Shown here: in pieces, positions 1 through 10,189 of the stretch | How the letters are laid out: every line of letters starts with the position of its first letter | Position numbering within the stretch: the stretch's first letter is position 1 | Assembly: GCF_033118175.1 (NCBI RefSeq) | Contig: NC_083701.1 | Coordinates: 52,279,001-52,343,000, forward strand | Length of the DNA stretch: 64,000 nucleotides | Reading direction: 5' to 3' | From: Dama dama | Lineage: Eukaryota; Chordata; Mammalia; Artiodactyla; Cervidae | The notes under the pieces: model-generated | Told to the model about the DNA's origin: nothing | The model's database searches: none | What the model saw: the letters and a program-made list of their open reading frames with translations, nothing else | Position numbers and translations under genes: made by a program

Positions 1-495
1 TTGCAATCATTTTTAAAAAAAGAAAAAAAAGAAAGGCTATTGCAATCATTTAAAGAATGAATCTTTATATGAACAATATCTTTGTATGAAACCTGTTGTA
101 TGAAAGACTGCTGCTAAACCTACTTGACCTTCTGAGTAGATAGTTCATATTTTTCATTTCAGAGTCATCAAAAGTTCAAGAGTTTTGTGGCTTGTGTTTG
201 ATGTCATATCCAAGAATCCATTGCCAAATCAGAAAAGCCCAAGCAACAAATTTGGAAGCCTTAATCCACAAATTTTAATCACATTAGTAGAATGAATGAT
301 TAAAAACAAAAACAAAAAAACACATGGTCATTTCATTTGATGAAAACTCATTTGACGAAATCAGAACTCTATAATGTGGTATGATATGATAAATGATACA
401 TGATATGATATGTGATAGAAATGCCTAACAATATAGGAATAGGAAGTAATTTCCTCAACCTGATAAAAGGAATTTAGGAAAAAAACCTATAGCTA
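1..495. other. AT-rich non-coding DNA
   Basis: No gene and no repeat I can name. The stretch begins with A-rich runs and contains a short run of repeated ATGATA-type words near 380-415. It ends at the target-site duplication of the first Bov-tA SINE. Confidence 0.6.
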
Positions 496-507
496 ACATT
501 ATATTCA

Positions 508-734
508 GGGCTTCCCAGGCTACTCAATGATAAAGAATCCCCCTGCCAATACAGAAAACACTGGAGATATGAGTTCAGTCCCTGGTTTGGGAAGATCCCC
601 TGGAGTAGGAAATGGCAACCCACTCCAGTATTCTTGCCTGGGGAATCCCATTGGCAAAGGAATCTGGTGAGTTGGAGTCTGTGGGGATTACAAAGATTCG
701 GACAAGTCTGAACAACTGAACAAACAGATGTGCA
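508..734 (+). mobile_element. Bov-tA SINE
   Basis: A tRNA-Glu-derived ruminant SINE in forward orientation. It opens with the GGCTTCCCAGG head. The AAGATCCCCTGGAG and CACTCCAGTATTCTTGCCTGG body follows, and it ends in a diverged CGGACAAGTCTGAACAACTGAAC tail. Imperfect 12-bp target-site duplications, differing at one base, flank it at 496-507 and 735-746. This marks it as a separate retrotransposition event. It is non-coding and its internal promoter is diverged. Confidence 0.92.
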
Positions 735-1033
735 ACGTTATATTCAATGGCATAATACTAGAAGGTTTCCAAACAGTAAGAATAAGACAAAGCTGAAGTA
801 GCTATATTAATTTTACAAAAAACAGAATTCATAATTAAGCAGATTACTGGGGATAAAGAGGGCATTGCATTATGAAATGTGTCAATTCTCTGAGAGGACA
901 TAAAAACTCTAAGCATTTATGTGTCTCACAAGAGAGATCAATATCCATGAGATCAAACAGTGAGACAAAATAGCATGTACTGTTAGAGTGGATTATATCA
1001 TTATTACACTGGTCTAAGAGTTTACTGAATACC

Positions 1034-1249
1034 TTGCTGTTATTGTTGTTTAATTGGACACTTTTGCGACCCCCTGGGCTATAGCCCGCCAGGCTCCTCT
1101 GTCCAGGGGATTTCCCAGGCAAAAATACTGGAGTGAGTAGCCACTTTCTTCTCCTGGGGATCTTCCTGACCCAGGGATCAAATCTAAGTCTCCAGCATTT
1201 CCTGCATTGACATGCAGATTCTTTATCATTGAGCCACCAAGGAAGCCCC
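1034..1249 (-). mobile_element. Bov-tA SINE, reverse orientation
   Basis: Reverse-complement Bov-tA. The antisense tail with GCGACCCCCTGGGCTATAGCC is at the left and the antisense head GAGCCACCAAGGAAGCCCC at the right. The body is full length. I found no convincing target-site duplication. Open frames through it are shadows: conceptual translations of this SINE recur in many Bov-tA copies. Confidence 0.9.
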
Positions 1250-1255
1250 ACTGAT

Positions 1256-1385
1256 AATCATTAAAATTATCTTATGAGTTACAGGTTATTGATATTCCCA
1301 TTTTACAGACAATTAAAAGGGAAGTTAAGCATGGCCATAGCAGTCAGCTAGAGATCTGGGCAAGATGTGTTAGCATCAGACTGCT
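1256..1385 (+). mobile_element. MIR-like ancient SINE fragment
   Basis: The segment contains CCCATTTTACAGA, then GGGAAGTTAAG, then CAGTCAGCTAGAGATC. This order matches the core of mammalian MIR, a tRNA-derived SINE that spread before the placental radiation. It is heavily diverged, so the borders are approximate. Confidence 0.5.
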
Positions 1386-1555
1386 ATGAAACTATTTAGA
1401 AAACTCCTTTGATAAAAATAACATAAGTAAGAAACTGCCTAGTCTGAATTTCTGTATCTTTAGTTTTAGAAAGGGCTTATTCAGTAACTTAAAAGGAAAT
1501 AAGAGTAACTTGAGGAGTGAGTGTCATGCATATGTTAAATCTTACTACACCCCTT

Positions 1556-1736
1556 GGAATTTACTGGCCATTCCAGTGGTGAAGACTGGACTTCCAATAC
1601 AGGCGGTGCAGGTTCAATCCCTGATCAGGGGACTATGACCCACATGCCTCGCAGCTAAAAAAACAAAACTTAAAACAAAGCAATATTGTACCAAATTCAG
1701 TAAAGACTATAAAAACGGTCTACACGAAAAAAAAAA
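1556..1736 (+). mobile_element. CHR-type tRNA SINE (cetartiodactyl)
   Basis: The order is a tRNA-like head with CCAGTGGTGAAGACTGGACTTCC, a B-box-like GGTTCAATCCCTG, then CCCACATGCCTCGCAG. The last part is a TTCAGTAAAGACTATAAAAACGG tail ending in an A-run at 1727-1736. This layout matches the CHR SINE family shared by whales, hippos and ruminants. It is older and more diverged than the Bov-tA copies. Confidence 0.7.
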
Positions 1737-2275
1737 TTTTTTTTAATTAAATAAATAAACACATCCCTCACAGTTTGGACTGCACAAATTTTGGAAGTCT
1801 GTTGTGGAATTCATGAAGAATTGTTCATTTAACCTTGTGTGTATGTGGGAATTTATTGATTTTGATTGGTTGACTGTTAAAGGCTCTGGTGGCATTTGGA
1901 AATACTGAGTGGGTAGTGGAAATTCAGAGCCAAGTTGAATGGTCAGGCCTGAAAATAGCGTTTTGAATTTTCCCTACCTACTCTTAAATTCCTGGAAACA
2001 TTAACTTTCTCAGAAGACAAAAGTAAAATAAAAGTAGATGGCCATGTTTCAGCATCTTCTGGGAAAACAACACTTAAGGGAGGAAGGAAGGCATATGTAA
2101 ATAGTATGGCAAAAGAAAGGGGGATGTCTATAAAGTTTAGGATAAGAAGCCACAAAAAGGCAGACTTTTAGGATGGAATGAAAGAATGCTTTTGTTCAGT
2201 GCTTCAGAGAAGAAAAGTTTAAGAGCAGAAAATTACAGTTATGGTTGGCTGTAACACCCTCAGTTATCCTAAGGT
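1737..2275. other. AT-rich single-copy DNA
   Basis: No gene or recognisable repeat. It begins with an A/T-run junction next to the CHR SINE tail and ends at the target-site duplication of the BovB insertion. Confidence 0.5.
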
Positions 2276-2286
2276 AAGGAGAGAAT

Positions 2287-2779
2287 CTTCTGCTTCTGTT
2301 AAGTCCATTACTTTGCCGACAGAGGTCCATATAGTCAAAGCTATGTTTTTTCCAGTAGTCTCGTACAGATGTGAGAGTTGGACCATAAAGGAAGCTGAAT
2401 GCTGAAGAATTGATGCTTTTGAACTATGGTGTTGGAGAAGACTCTTGAGAGTCCCTTGGACTGCAAGGAGATCCAACCAGTCCATCCTAAAGGAAATCAA
2501 CCCTGGATATTCATTAGAGGGACTGATGCTAAAGCTGAAACTCCAATACTTTAACCACCTGATACAAAGAACCGATTCATTGGAAAAGACCCTGATACTG
2601 GAAAAGATTGAAAGCAGGAGGAGAAAGGGACAACAGAGGACAAGACGGTTGGATGGCTTCACTGACTCAATGGACATGAGTTTAAGCAAGCTCCGGGGGA
2701 TGGTGTAGGACAGGGAACCCTGGCATGCTGCAGTCCATGGGGTCACAGAGTTTGGACACAACTGAGCAACTGAACAACA
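2287..2779 (+). mobile_element. BovB LINE 3' end with 5' inversion
   Basis: A 5'-truncated BovB in forward orientation. From 2308 it is sense BovB, covering the last part of the reverse-transcriptase frame and the 3' end, and it stops at the CTGAACAACAA tail. The first stretch (about 2285-2307, TCTTCTGCTTCTGTTAAGTC) is antisense BovB. The same word appears in the antisense BovB at about 13,680. A perfect 11-bp target-site duplication, AAGGAGAGAAT, encloses both parts at 2276-2286 and 2780-2790. The structure is that of a twin-primed insertion with a very short inverted piece. The coding part is broken by substitutions and a stop. Confidence 0.9.
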
Positions 2780-2790
2780 AAGGAGAGAAT

Positions 2791-3664
2791 GCAGAGTGGG
2801 GGCTGTGAGAAAACAGCAACAGTCAGTATAAGCTACTCTTGTGTGAAAACAGACTGAAAATAAAGAAAATTCAGTAGCTGAAAGGAGGTGCAAATTGGAG
2901 CAACTTCAGCCTATTTAGTTTTTAACTGACAGTTTGTGATTATTGTTATACAGCATTTTATTGGACCCCTTGTCTTAATTTTATAAATATTATCATCATG
3001 GGGAAAGAAGACTTCATATTCAGTGCAATATTGGCAATATGAAAAGACTACAAATTAGCCACAGTTGAATGTTAAAGAAATACTTAACTCAGCTGTCCTC
3101 TGAGGAAAAAAAACAAATGAATCCTAACCTCCCTTATACCCCTGCCAAGTGGAATTCTGGAGCATTTATGGTACTTATAAGGGTTCTTCTTCCAGAAACA
3201 ATGCCATTGCTAAATGACTGCTTCTATTAAATGAATTCCTAAGGTTTCTTTATGTAGGCATATCAAGGGAAAGCATGTAAAATTGCATTATAGTACTACA
3301 GAATTATAATCTTTATAGAAACATAAAAGGAAAAACAAATGTTTATAATACAAATTGGTTCTGTCATTTTGAGCCTTTACAACGAGTATAAAGTGCCTTA
3401 TTTACAAACATTTCAAATTTGTATTCTTAATCTAGGAACTCAGTAACTAGAAAAGTCATTACATTTGGAATTTAATGTTTGATACCATGTTACATTTTGT
3501 ACTTCCTAAATATAGCAACATTAGTTATTTTTGCTTACCTATTGATATAATAGTTTTAACTAATATTTATGTCTGGAAGATGATGTTAAATATGTCTGTG
3601 CACTATTTCCCACTTAATACACTGAGGTGCCCAGTAGGAGTAAAATATTAATATTTTTCCTCAA
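2791..3664. other. AT-rich single-copy DNA
   Basis: No open frame or repeat that I can support. Confidence 0.5.
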
Positions 3665-4445
3665 TTAAGAAAAATCCCAAATGTTAATACTACTAGGTAT
3701 CTACCTAAAAGAGTTAAAAGCAGAATCTTAAAGAGATATTAGCACTCCCATGTTCACTGTAAGCACTAGTCACAGTAGCCAAGATATGGAAATTAATGTC
3801 CATTGATAAATGAATGCATTTAAAAAGTGGTATATACATAATAGGGACTTCCCTCATAGCTCAGTTGGTAAATCATCTGCCTGCAATGCAGGAGACCCGG
3901 GTTCAATTCCTGGGTCGGGAAGATCTCCTGGAGAAGGAAATGGCAACCCACTCCAGTATTCTTGCCTGGAGAATTCCGTGAACAGAGGAGCCTGACAGGC
4001 TACAGTTCATGGAATTGCAAGAGTTGGACATGACTTAGCAACTAAACCACCACTAAACCACCATATACATAATATGGAGTACTTTTCAGCCTTAAAAAAG
4101 AAGGAATTTCTGCAATGTGACCACATGGATGAAACTTGAGGACGTTATAAGTGAAATAAACCAGTCACAGAAGGACAAATACTGCATGATTCCACTTATA
4201 TAAAGTACCTAAAATAATCACATTCATAGAAACAGTAAAATGGCAGTTGCCAGGGGCTGGGGATGGAGGAAAACAAGGAGCAGCTAATCAACAGGTATCA
4301 AGTTTCAGTTATACAAGATGATTAAGTTCTAGATATCTACTGTGCAGCATTGTACTTACAGAGAGCAATGATATATTGTGCACTTAAAATTCTGTTAAAA
4401 AGAGAGTTCTTTTGTTAAGTGTTCTTACCACAATATATATATTTT
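3665..4445 (+). mobile_element. Ancient L1M LINE 3' part, interrupted
   Basis: Both flanks of the Bov-tA at 3844-4062 belong to one old L1. The left flank carries the familiar end-of-ORF2 region (AAGATATGGAAATTAATGTCC, then GGTATATACATAATA). The right flank carries TGGAGTACTTTTCAGCC, GACCACATGGATGAAACTTG and GGCAGTTGCCAGGGGCTGGGG. The reading frame is destroyed. It is an ancient mammalian L1M subfamily, not assigned further. Confidence 0.8.
3844..4062 (+). mobile_element. Bov-tA SINE with well-kept Pol III boxes
   Basis: A full Bov-tA inside the old L1M. A perfect 12-bp target-site duplication, ATATACATAATA, lies at 3832-3843 and 4063-4074. The A box at 3857-3868 (TAGCTCAGTTGG) fits the tRNA consensus. 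The B box at 3899-3910 (GGGTTCAATTCC) has one G-to-A change. It is therefore among the copies here closest to a working internal Pol III promoter. Whether it is transcribed cannot be seen. Confidence 0.95.
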
Positions 4446-5086
4446 TTAATTTCCCGGGGATGTAATGAAAATATTTCAAAACCCAATTCCCATTTCCAGT
4501 GGACTATTGTTTTTTGCTATAGATAAATTAATTTCAACTTTACCCATCATTTTATAGGCTAACATATAGTAACACAGTTTTACTATTCAGTAATAGCATA
4601 CTAATCAGAACTGGTTGACCAGAAGTGACAGTTATGACAGATGTCCTAGTAAAGGCCCATTTTTGCAGAAGTGATAATAAACTTTCCAGAAAGGGCTGTT
4701 CTGTTTGTGAAGATTTTAGGAGTTCAGTGATCTGAGTCTTTTGCCATATTCCTTCCATGATGAAAAAGGAAACAAAGTATTTTACATTATACCCGTTTAC
4801 CACTAAGAAAGACACCCACTGTTGTCTTTTCCAGTTGAAGTTTATAGCTTTGCACATCCCATGCTCTCTTAGTTTAACTCTAATTGATATTTATTAATGA
4901 TATGTTTCTGTTCTCAACCACTGATCATTTTTTAATAAAAGTGATCCTTTACCTTTTCTCCCTTATCACAAAAGTCTTGAGGAAAAAATAGTGTAAACTC
5001 TAACCCTTACTTCCTAAATTTCATAATCTCAGAAATATAATTCTAAACTTGGAACAATAATAGAAACTTAACTAATGCCTCACCTA
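4446..5086. other. Single-copy AT-rich DNA
   Basis: There is an antisense open frame of 101 codons at 4552-4857. It matches no family I recognise and has no start or splice context that I can defend. I see nothing else in this stretch. Confidence 0.5.
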
Positions 5087-5093
5087 ATAACTA

Positions 5094-5319
5094 ATTCTCC
5101 CTACGTGGCTCAGTGGTAAAGAATCTGCCTGCCGACGCAGGAGACAGAGGAGACCTGGGTTCAATCCCTGGGTCAGGAAGATCCCCTGGAGGCGGGCATG
5201 ACAGTCCATTCCAGTATTCTTACCTAGAGAATCCCATGGACAGAGGAGCCTGTCAGGTGACAGGGTTGCATAGAGCCATAGGGTTGCAAAGAGTTGGACA
5301 TGACTAAACAATTAAGCAC
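5094..5319 (+). mobile_element. Bov-tA SINE
   Basis: A forward Bov-tA with the usual head (GTGGCTCAGTGGTAAAGAATC) and body. Near the 3' end a short internal duplication is visible: GGGTTGCATAGAGCCATAGGGTTGCAAAGAG contains GGGTTGCA twice. Short direct repeats, ATAACTA at 5087-5093 and 5320-5326, are the likely target-site duplication. Confidence 0.9.
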
Positions 5320-5340
5320 ATAACTATTATAACTTCTCAT

Positions 5341-5379
5341 GTGCATACTCAGTTCCTCAGTCATGTACAACTCTTTGGA
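5341..5379 (-). mobile_element. Bov-tA/Bov-A tail fragment
   Basis: About 39 bp match the antisense end of a Bov-A type SINE (CTCAGTTCCTCAGTCATGTAC, ACTCTTTGGA). It lies just downstream of the previous SINE in the opposite orientation. It is too short to assign to a subfamily. Confidence 0.6.
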
Positions 5380-8300
5380 TATGTTTGTATACAATATAAA
5401 TTTTATAATAGCTATTAATAACTCCATATAGTAACATAACTGTTCACTAAGTTCTAACATGTCACTATACCTTCATCCTTATCAAGAATGGAATTATTAA
5501 AGTCAGTACTTTATTAGAGTACATATGCTTTGAAGATTAAGATGTATATAACTTTCTAAAATATAATACTTTTATTATTGCTTTTTATATTTAAGACATT
5601 TTTAGCATATTGCAAAAAGTATAATTTTTAAGAGGTTCTCCCATGAACTTTCCATGTTCTTCCATTCTCCCCTATGGGTCTCACAGAGTTGGACTCCTAA
5701 AAATCTACATTCCTCTGGATTTATTCATTTTAGAAAAATATGTCCCCAGAATATAGGAATACATGTGCACTTTTCTAGCAGTATCAACTTTTACTGAAAG
5801 TTTGGGAAGCTGAATTAATATTAAAAATCCAGATATATTATTTAAGATAATTGCATTAATGTTCAAATAAAATATAAGACTTCAAATGCATTTACACTTA
5901 CCAATATTACTTTGAGCTACAGACCCAGACCCCAGAGGAACAAGTTCACTTTCCTCATTATACATCTGAAATCAAAGTTTCTGAAGCAAATTTTAGATGT
6001 TTGTATTAAGTATGAAAATCCAGTACTTCATGTTATTTCTCCTCTTTGGGAAAAAGAAAAAGTTTTACACTGTGACTCCATGAGCTTATGATGTCTATTT
6101 GTTACCTGAATCTATTCTATATACAATGTTAAAAATGTAAATTTCCATAAACTTAATGCTTGTGAAGACAGTTTTTAAAATGTCCCCTAGTGCTCATTCC
6201 TATGTGTAATCCCCTCCTCTTTAATGTAGGAATTAATGTAACTCTCCTAAAGTCAGAAAGATGCAGAAGTAATAGAGGATATGTACATAATACATATGTC
6301 TGTGTGTGCATACCCACATGACGGAGCTACTATGAAACAGTGTTGAAGTATTGTAGTGTCATGGTGGCAGTAACAAAAACTGCAAAAAGTTACATGCATT
6401 TTACACAAAAATGAACCAGAATATATAAACATCTGTTTTCAAAATCTTTTGTTGAAATGTTGATACATATGCATTGCTACATAACTTGGGTAATTTTCAA
6501 GCCTTTGTCTTTCATTGTTCTATAAATCTTCTCTTGTCAAAGGGATCCGTTGGGATTAAAGGTTTAAATCTAAGGCTGAAATTCAAAGCAAAAGGCCAAG
6601 GGGAGAGTAATCTTATCTTTCAGGGAAACAAGTTTAAGAAGCACTTGCAGATGCCTCTACTTTTTGAGTTTTCCTCCATCTGAATATGATTCTACTATTT
6701 AAAAGACCAGTGCTTACTCTTTAGTATAACTTAGCCCTAATACAAGATAACTACCTATCATGTGCTATTACAAAAAGCATTTTCCTGTTGTAAGAAAAGT
6801 GGCTGTTGCAGACTTACTGAGTGATATTCTGTGCATTTCTAGCTTGATGCCTATGAAAGGGATTTTAATGTTGATTTTTACAGTAAAAGAAAAGTACTAT
6901 TTTTAAAACAGTACATTTAATTACTAGCTTAGTCATAGATAATTTATCACTCAGCAATATTAGAAGTTTTCCTTTTCTACATAAAAGCTTTAAATACTTA
7001 GTTATTCTAATTGCTCATAAAGACATTGGTAAAGTCTAAGGATACTTTTGCAATCAATTTAATAGTTTGGGAAAGAAATTTCTTACACAGTAGTTGAGCG
7101 GCAAATATTTTTATGTGAGCTTTCATAAGTAAACATTATATTTACTATGAGTTTGTCATAAATGAATTTTGTAGTACTTTTTGAATTTGCAAGCTCTAAT
7201 GAATGTATAATTTCATAATAAAGACTCAGTAAACCCTCATTTAAATGAATGTTAATATGCTTAAAATCATATGCTATTCTTTACTAATATCAAAGGTTTA
7301 ACAAAGTATTTTATTAAAATTCACAGTATTAAAGGATTTTCATTTATTTGCTTGTTTTGACTGTGTTATGAGAAAATCAAAATAGTGACAATCCTAGACA
7401 AAATATATATTAAACTAAATCTCTACTAATCAGCATTTCACTGTCACTCCCTCTAACAGAGACTTTCATGCAGCTCAAAACTTAACATGATTTATGCCAC
7501 AGAATTGCTCCAGATATCTGTTTCTCTACTGTGTGCAGCATTTTATATCTGTCATTCCCACCGTCACTCTGCACATCCATTCTGAATCTGCTTAGGTGCC
7601 CATAATTGCCAGTTCCCATTTGTGCATGCTAACTAATAATATGGAAAAATGCATTATTTTAACTCAAAGTAATGTACCTCTGGTATGGAAGAATTCTGTG
7701 TCCCCTGAAAAAAATTAATGTACTTTCATTAATAACTTAAAATAGTAAATATTCATGCTTGGCCCAAAATAGCAGGATCAAAATTTTATTTAGCATGTTA
7801 CATTTCACAGTACAGTTTCCATATATTATCTCCTTTAATTAACAGGAAACTCTCAGATGAATAGAGATACTAGCATTCTATTTCTATAAATGAGGAAAAT
7901 GAGTGAAGAGAGTTCTATTGATGTGCTATAAGTATCATACATCTGCTTGAATGCAAACTCTAGAATTCACATATGGATTTTCTGATTCTGTGCCTGGTGT
8001 GCTTTTAACTGTGAGTGCCATCATCACATGGAATAACAGTGTGTGATTAACACTTAAGATTAAAAATGCATGAGATGTAAAATTTAGCAGAAGATGAGGA
8101 TGATAGTTTAAAAGATAAATGTCTTTGATTTCTAATAAACTAATGATGGAATACTATAAAAGTGACATTAATAATTTATATGTTATAATATGAATTATTA
8201 TTTATATATTTTATATATTATTTAATCATGCATACTTGTATACATTTATATATAATATCATATATTTTATTTGATGAATTTATTTTATACAAGTTATATT

Positions 8301-8437
8301 TCCAAAGCTTACTTAGATTTAAACCTTCCAGAATATTTTCATGTTTTATGTTGCTGTAAAGATACTTTTAGTTTGCTATTCAAAACCTTTCCCAACTCCT
8401 TTATCTAGTTTCCTTCTTCAAGGTAAAATGTAAAAGT
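5380..8437. other. Repeat-poor AT-rich DNA
   Basis: This 3-kb stretch shows no young repeat and no convincing gene. Open frames are short and low complexity. A weak MIR-like stretch may lie at about 7790-7915 (AATGAGGAAAATGAG core). A very AT-rich patch with TATATATT words is at 8165-8285. Single-copy, repeat-poor DNA of this kind is where conserved non-coding elements could hide, but the sequence alone does not show any. Confidence 0.45.
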
Positions 8438-8512
8438 GGAAATGAAAGTTGCTCAGTCGTGTCTGACTCTGCGATCCTATGTACTGTACAGTCCACAGAA
8501 TTCATTTCATTG
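8438..8512 (-). mobile_element. Short Bov-A SINE fragment
   Basis: Antisense Bov-A tail: GGAAATGAAAGTTGCTCAG, then GTGTCTGACTCTGCGATCC, then GTACTGTACAGTCCACAG. It is truncated after about 75 bp. The flanks TAAAATGTAAAAG and CAAAATGGAAAG resemble a diverged target-site duplication, which suggests it arrived as a short insertion. Confidence 0.75.
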
Positions 8513-9608
8513 GCAAAATGGAAAGCCAAAAGCTTATTTTCTCAATTTTACTTGCTTTACATGGAAACCAATGCTAGGAGTAAGTTAGAAAATTTTTAGT
8601 GTTTGTAGAAAGAGACAATGGTGATTGAAGCAGCCCTTCCCTGTTTTTCCAGGTTCCTTTTTTGAAGGTGAATGGGTGGCTGGAGTGGCAATAATCATCT
8701 TGCAACTATGTGAGAAGCATTTAAAACATTAAGTGCCTTAGCTTTAATATCGTTGAACCATGAAACCAACATAAGCAGTACCTTTTACCATCACATTACT
8801 TGTTATATCAGAAAAATAAAATCCTATATCTATAATAGATTGTTGGGTTTTCCATGTCAATTTTACTTAAGTAAAGCTAAAAAAAATTGGGCTTTCTTTT
8901 AATTACCAGAGACAATATTACAACTGTTCTTAAAACTTCCAGTTGAAAAATAGTAAATAAATTTGCACCCTTTGAAAGGAAAGTAAATATCATGAATGAG
9001 GTTTTGTGTCATTATCAGATGTGAAGGTGAATATCACTGAAATCAATATTTTAATAAACACTTTGGGTTTTGGATTTTAATGGAGTCATTATGTGTCATC
9101 TAATTCAATTTTCCCCCTCATTTTAACTGTGTTAACTGAGGGATCAAATAACTAGGCAGGTTGACATAAGCAAACATACTTTGGGTAGTAACTGATAGAA
9201 ATTAACAGTATTTCATTGTGGCTCTTTTGGCAAACAGACTCATGGGCAAACAGAAAGCTTTTGTTTTGCAATTGTCATGATGAAAGTAGAACAATTACTT
9301 AGTGGTTAAGATATAATTTCATTTTTCTTAGTAAATCTTTTTTTTTCCTCTATGTCCTGTAGAAAGCAATATATTTCCTGAATTTTTTTCTGCTTTCCAA
9401 AAGAACTCCTTCCCTTGACAGATCTGGTATTCCTATGACTTGGCTTCAACTGCCCACTTTATGCTGGATATTGAAATAAGTAGATCTGAAGCTTGAAATC
9501 ATATACCTATTTTATGTTTGCCAATTCATTGTGACCTCTTTCAAAACCTGCTTTATTATCGTGTTCCACAAAATTGTCTCCTGCATTCTCTATTATATTT
9601 AAGGCATT
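8513..9608. other. Single-copy AT-rich DNA
   Basis: No gene and no repeat family recognised. Confidence 0.5.
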
Positions 9609-9620
9609 TTTATCTCCACA

Positions 9621-9825
9621 TGCATGCATACTTAGTCATGTCAACTCTTTGCAACCCTATGGACTGTAGCCCACCAGGCTCCTTTGCCTGTGGAATTTTC
9701 TAGGCAAGAGAGGGTTGCCATTTCCTTCTCCAGGGGATCTTCCCAACCCAGGATTTGAACTCACATCTCCTGGGTCTCCTGCAATGGCAGGTGGATTCTT
9801 AACCACTGAGTTACATGGGAATCAC
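9621..9825 (-). mobile_element. Bov-tA SINE, reverse orientation
   Basis: An antisense Bov-tA running from CTTTGCAACCCTATGGACTG to CTTAACCACTGAGTTAC. Target-site duplications, TTTATCTCCACA at 9609-9620 and TTTACCTCCACA at 9826-9837, differ at one base. The right-hand copy was later hit by a BovB insertion, so this SINE is the older of the pair. Confidence 0.93.
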
Positions 9826-9837
9826 TTTACCTCCACA

Positions 9838-10182
9838 CTCAGTTCAGTTCAGTTCAGTTGCTCAGTTGTGTCCGACTCCTTGCAACCCCATGAATCTTAG
9901 CATGCCAGACCTCCCTGTCCATTACCAACTCCCGGAGTTTATTCAAACTCATGCCCATCGAGTCGATGATGCCATCCAGCTATCTCATCCTCTGCCGGCC
10001 CTTTCTCCTCCTGCCCCCAATCCCTCCCAGCATCAGGGTCTTTTCCAACGAGTCAACTCTTCGCATGAGGTGGCCAAAGTACTGAAGTTTCAGCTTCAGC
10101 ATCAGTCCTTCCAAAGAACACCCAGGACTGATCTCCTTTAGGATGGACTGGTTGGATCTCCTTGCAGTCCAAAGGACTCTCC
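9838..10182 (-). mobile_element. BovB LINE 3' end, reverse orientation
   Basis: It begins at the CAGTTCAGTTCAGTTCAG terminus typical of BovB 3' ends in antisense. It then runs through the end of the reverse-transcriptase frame (antisense of the LKLKLQYFGHLM-type segment) and stops abruptly, so it is 5'-truncated. The direct repeat CTCCACACT at 9831-9839 and 10179-10187 is the target-site duplication. It overlaps the target-site duplication of the neighbouring Bov-tA. The antisense frame at 9980-10186 is still open for 68 codons but is only a fragment. Confidence 0.93.
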
Positions 10183-10189
10183 ACACTAT

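Noticed and set aside
2264..2893. 209-codon minus-strand open frame
   Set aside because: It runs antisense through the twin-primed BovB end. Its serine- and leucine-rich translation recurs in the antisense frames of other BovB copies, so it is a shadow.
3844..3925. tRNA-like sequence with A and B boxes
   Set aside because: It is the head of a Bov-tA SINE with target duplications, not a functional tRNA gene. It lacks a proper cloverleaf and acceptor end.
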